NCBI GenBank assembly: GCA_002869605.1 | Contig: PKUI01000153.1 | Span: forward strand, 1 to 6,704 | Source: Desulfuromonas sp. | GTDB taxonomy: Bacteria; Desulfobacterota; Desulfuromonadia; Desulfuromonadales; SZUA-401 | DNA: 6,704 nucleotides | Direction of reading: 5' to 3' | In this document: piece after piece, positions 5,616 through 6,704 of the stretch | Numbering within the stretch: position 1 is the stretch's first letter | Layout: every line of letters starts with the position of its first letter | The notes under the pieces: generated by a model | Told to the model about the DNA's origin: nothing | Database searches by the model: none | What the model saw: only the letters and a program-made list of their open reading frames with translations | Position numbers and translations under genes: made by a program

Positions 5616-6704
5616 AGCGACCCGCTCCCCGCTCCCTTCGCCGACTCAGCCAGTCTTTCTGCCTGGCGATCTTTTTGTGGTTGTTCCTGCAGACCGAGTA
5701 CCGCGGCCTTGATCAGCTCGCCTGGCCGGTCAGCCTGCTGTTCCGTATCGATCCGCTGGCGGCACTGGCCGACGCGTTAGCGCCCGGTCCCTTCCACTGG
5801 ACCCTGCTCTGGCCGGCGCTGGTGGTGGTCGTGATTGCCGCACTGTTGGGGCGGGTCTTCTGTGGCTGGGTCTGTCCGATGGGCACCCTGCTCGACGGTT
5901 GCGGCGCCCTTTCTGGAAAGCCGCGGCGCGGCGTTTCCCGTGGCTGGCGGTATATCAAGTACTACCTGCTGTTTGGACTGACCGTCGCCGGTCTGTTCGG
6001 CGTACAGCAGCTCGGCCTGTTCGACCCCTTGAGCATCTTTCTCCGCTCCCTGACCCTGTCGCTCTACCCGGTTTGGAACTGGCTGCTCAACGGCATCTAT
6101 GACATCGCTTACAACGTCGATATTCCGTTGCTCTCCGACGCCCTGAATGCCAGCTACCCTTGGGCGCGTGACCACGTGATGGCATTCGTGCCGCCGAGCT
6201 TTGAGCTGGCGCTGTTTACCCTGGTGCTGTTCACGGCCATTCTGCTGCTGGAGAAGCTCGAGCGCCGCTTTTGGTGCCGCAACCTCTGTCCCCTGGGCGC
6301 CCTGCTTGGTCTCTGCTCGGTGGCCGCACCGCTGCGCCGCGAGCCGAGCGGTGATTGCGGCGGCTGCCGCACCTGCGCCGAGGCCTGCCGGGGCGCTGCC
6401 GCGGATGGCACCCGGCTGCGCGCGAGCGAATGCCTGGTCTGTCTCGATTGCAGCGACTACTGTCCCAGCAGCCGGGCACGCTTCGTCTGGCAGGGGCGTC
6501 CTGTACTCTCCCCGGTCGACTTACCGCGGCGCGGACTGCTTACCGCCCTGGCCGCCGGGGCGGTCACCGCCCCGGTGATCCGTACCCTGCCGGCTGCGGC
6601 CAGGCAGAACGACTACCTGGTGCGACCGCCCGGCGCGGTTGCCGAAGAGGAGTTTCTGCGTCGCTGCATCCGCTGCGGCGAGTGCATGAAGGTTTGTATC
6701 GGCC
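5612..6704 (+). CDS. Membrane 4Fe-4S polyferredoxin, NapH-like fused to a NapG-like domain, 3' truncated by the window
   Basis: The frame is open from GTG 5612 to the window end, giving 364 residues. About four membrane segments are seen near residues 14-27, 63-80, 117-136 and 197-213. Two CxxxCP motifs follow segments 2 and 4: FCGWVCP (83-89) and WCRNLCP (221-227), the signature of NapH/NosR/YccM-type quinol-linked membrane proteins. Two 4Fe-4S motifs follow: Cys249, 252, 255, 259 and Cys274, 277, 280, 284 (the last followed by Pro). At residues 305-323 comes PRRGLLTALAAG, a twin-arginine motif and short hydrophobic segment, then RPPGAVAEEEFLRRC and a third CxxCxxCxxxC (352-362), as in NapG-type periplasmic ferredoxins. 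So it reads as NapH then NapG in one chain, probably passing electrons from the quinone pool or membrane to a periplasmic partner. The preceding DUF362 gene overlaps it by 4 bases. The partner enzyme and the C terminus are not visible. Confidence 0.87.
   Translation, partial: MKRPAPRSLRRLSQSFCLAIFLWLFLQTEYRGLDQLAWPVSLLFRIDPLAALADALAPGPFHWTLLWPALVVVVIAALLGRVFCGWVCPMGTLLDGCGALSGKPRRGVSRGWRYIKYYLLFGLTVAGLFGVQQLGLFDPLSIFLRSLTLSLYPVWNWLLNGIYDIAYNVDIPLLSDALNASYPWARDHVMAFVPPSFELALFTLVLFTAILLLEKLERRFWCRNLCPLGALLGLCSVAAPLRREPSGDCGGCRTCAEACRGAAADGTRLRASECLVCLDCSDYCPSSRARFVWQGRPVLSPVDLPRRGLLTALAAGAVTAPVIRTLPAAARQNDYLVRPPGAVAEEEFLRRCIRCGECMKVCIG

Noticed and set aside
1..6704. Multihaem c-type cytochrome genes, expected near such clusters in Geobacter relatives
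   Set aside because: No CXXCH motif occurs in any of the eight predicted proteins.

Overview
The window is about 6.7 kb of GC-rich bacterial DNA. It holds eight genes, all on the + strand and packed head to tail. Two pairs overlap by 4 bases at GTGA, one pair overlaps by 17 bases, and the largest gap is 29 bases. No terminator-like hairpin or convincing promoter is visible between genes, so this looks like the interior of one long operon whose promoter lies upstream and whose end lies downstream. Gene content (DUF3467, NosD-type beta-helix proteins, a Tat-exported DUF362 protein next to a NapH-like membrane polyferredoxin) and codon use suggest an anaerobic, respiratory deltaproteobacterium of the Desulfuromonas/Geobacter kind. 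That assignment is inference from family distribution, not proof.

Layout. (1) 2-484: 3' end of a repeat protein with carboxypeptidase-regulatory-like (Ig-like) domains. (2) 468-1829: exported right-handed parallel beta-helix protein with a very regular 22-residue coil. (3) 1826-2869: complete exported protein of three carboxypeptidase-regulatory-like repeats, a paralogue of gene 1. (4) 2891-3196: small cytosolic DUF3467 protein. (5) 3223-4086: beta-helix lipoprotein with a Ca-loop-like acidic motif. (6) 4090-4671: exported OpuAC/ProX-type substrate-binding protein that appears to lack its whole central lobe. (7) 4701-5615: DUF362 protein with a Tat signal. (8) 5612-6704: membrane 4Fe-4S protein, NapH-like at the N terminus and NapG-like after an internal twin-arginine motif, cut by the window end.

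Reading the genes together: seven of the eight products look exported, lipid-anchored or membrane-embedded (gene 1 by analogy with its paralogue). The set combines extracytoplasmic scaffold or binding proteins (genes 1, 2, 3, 5), a single-lobe binding protein (6), a Tat-exported protein of unknown function (7) and a quinol-linked type of iron-sulfur electron-transfer protein (8). A reasonable hypothesis is an envelope redox or cofactor-delivery module, loosely reminiscent of nos operons, where a beta-helix protein (NosD) sits beside a membrane polyferredoxin (NosR/NapH type). No terminal oxidoreductase and no CXXCH haem-binding motif is present in the window, so the substrate is unknown. The strongest oddities are the 193-residue half-size binding protein and the NapH/NapG-like fusion with an internal Tat-like segment.
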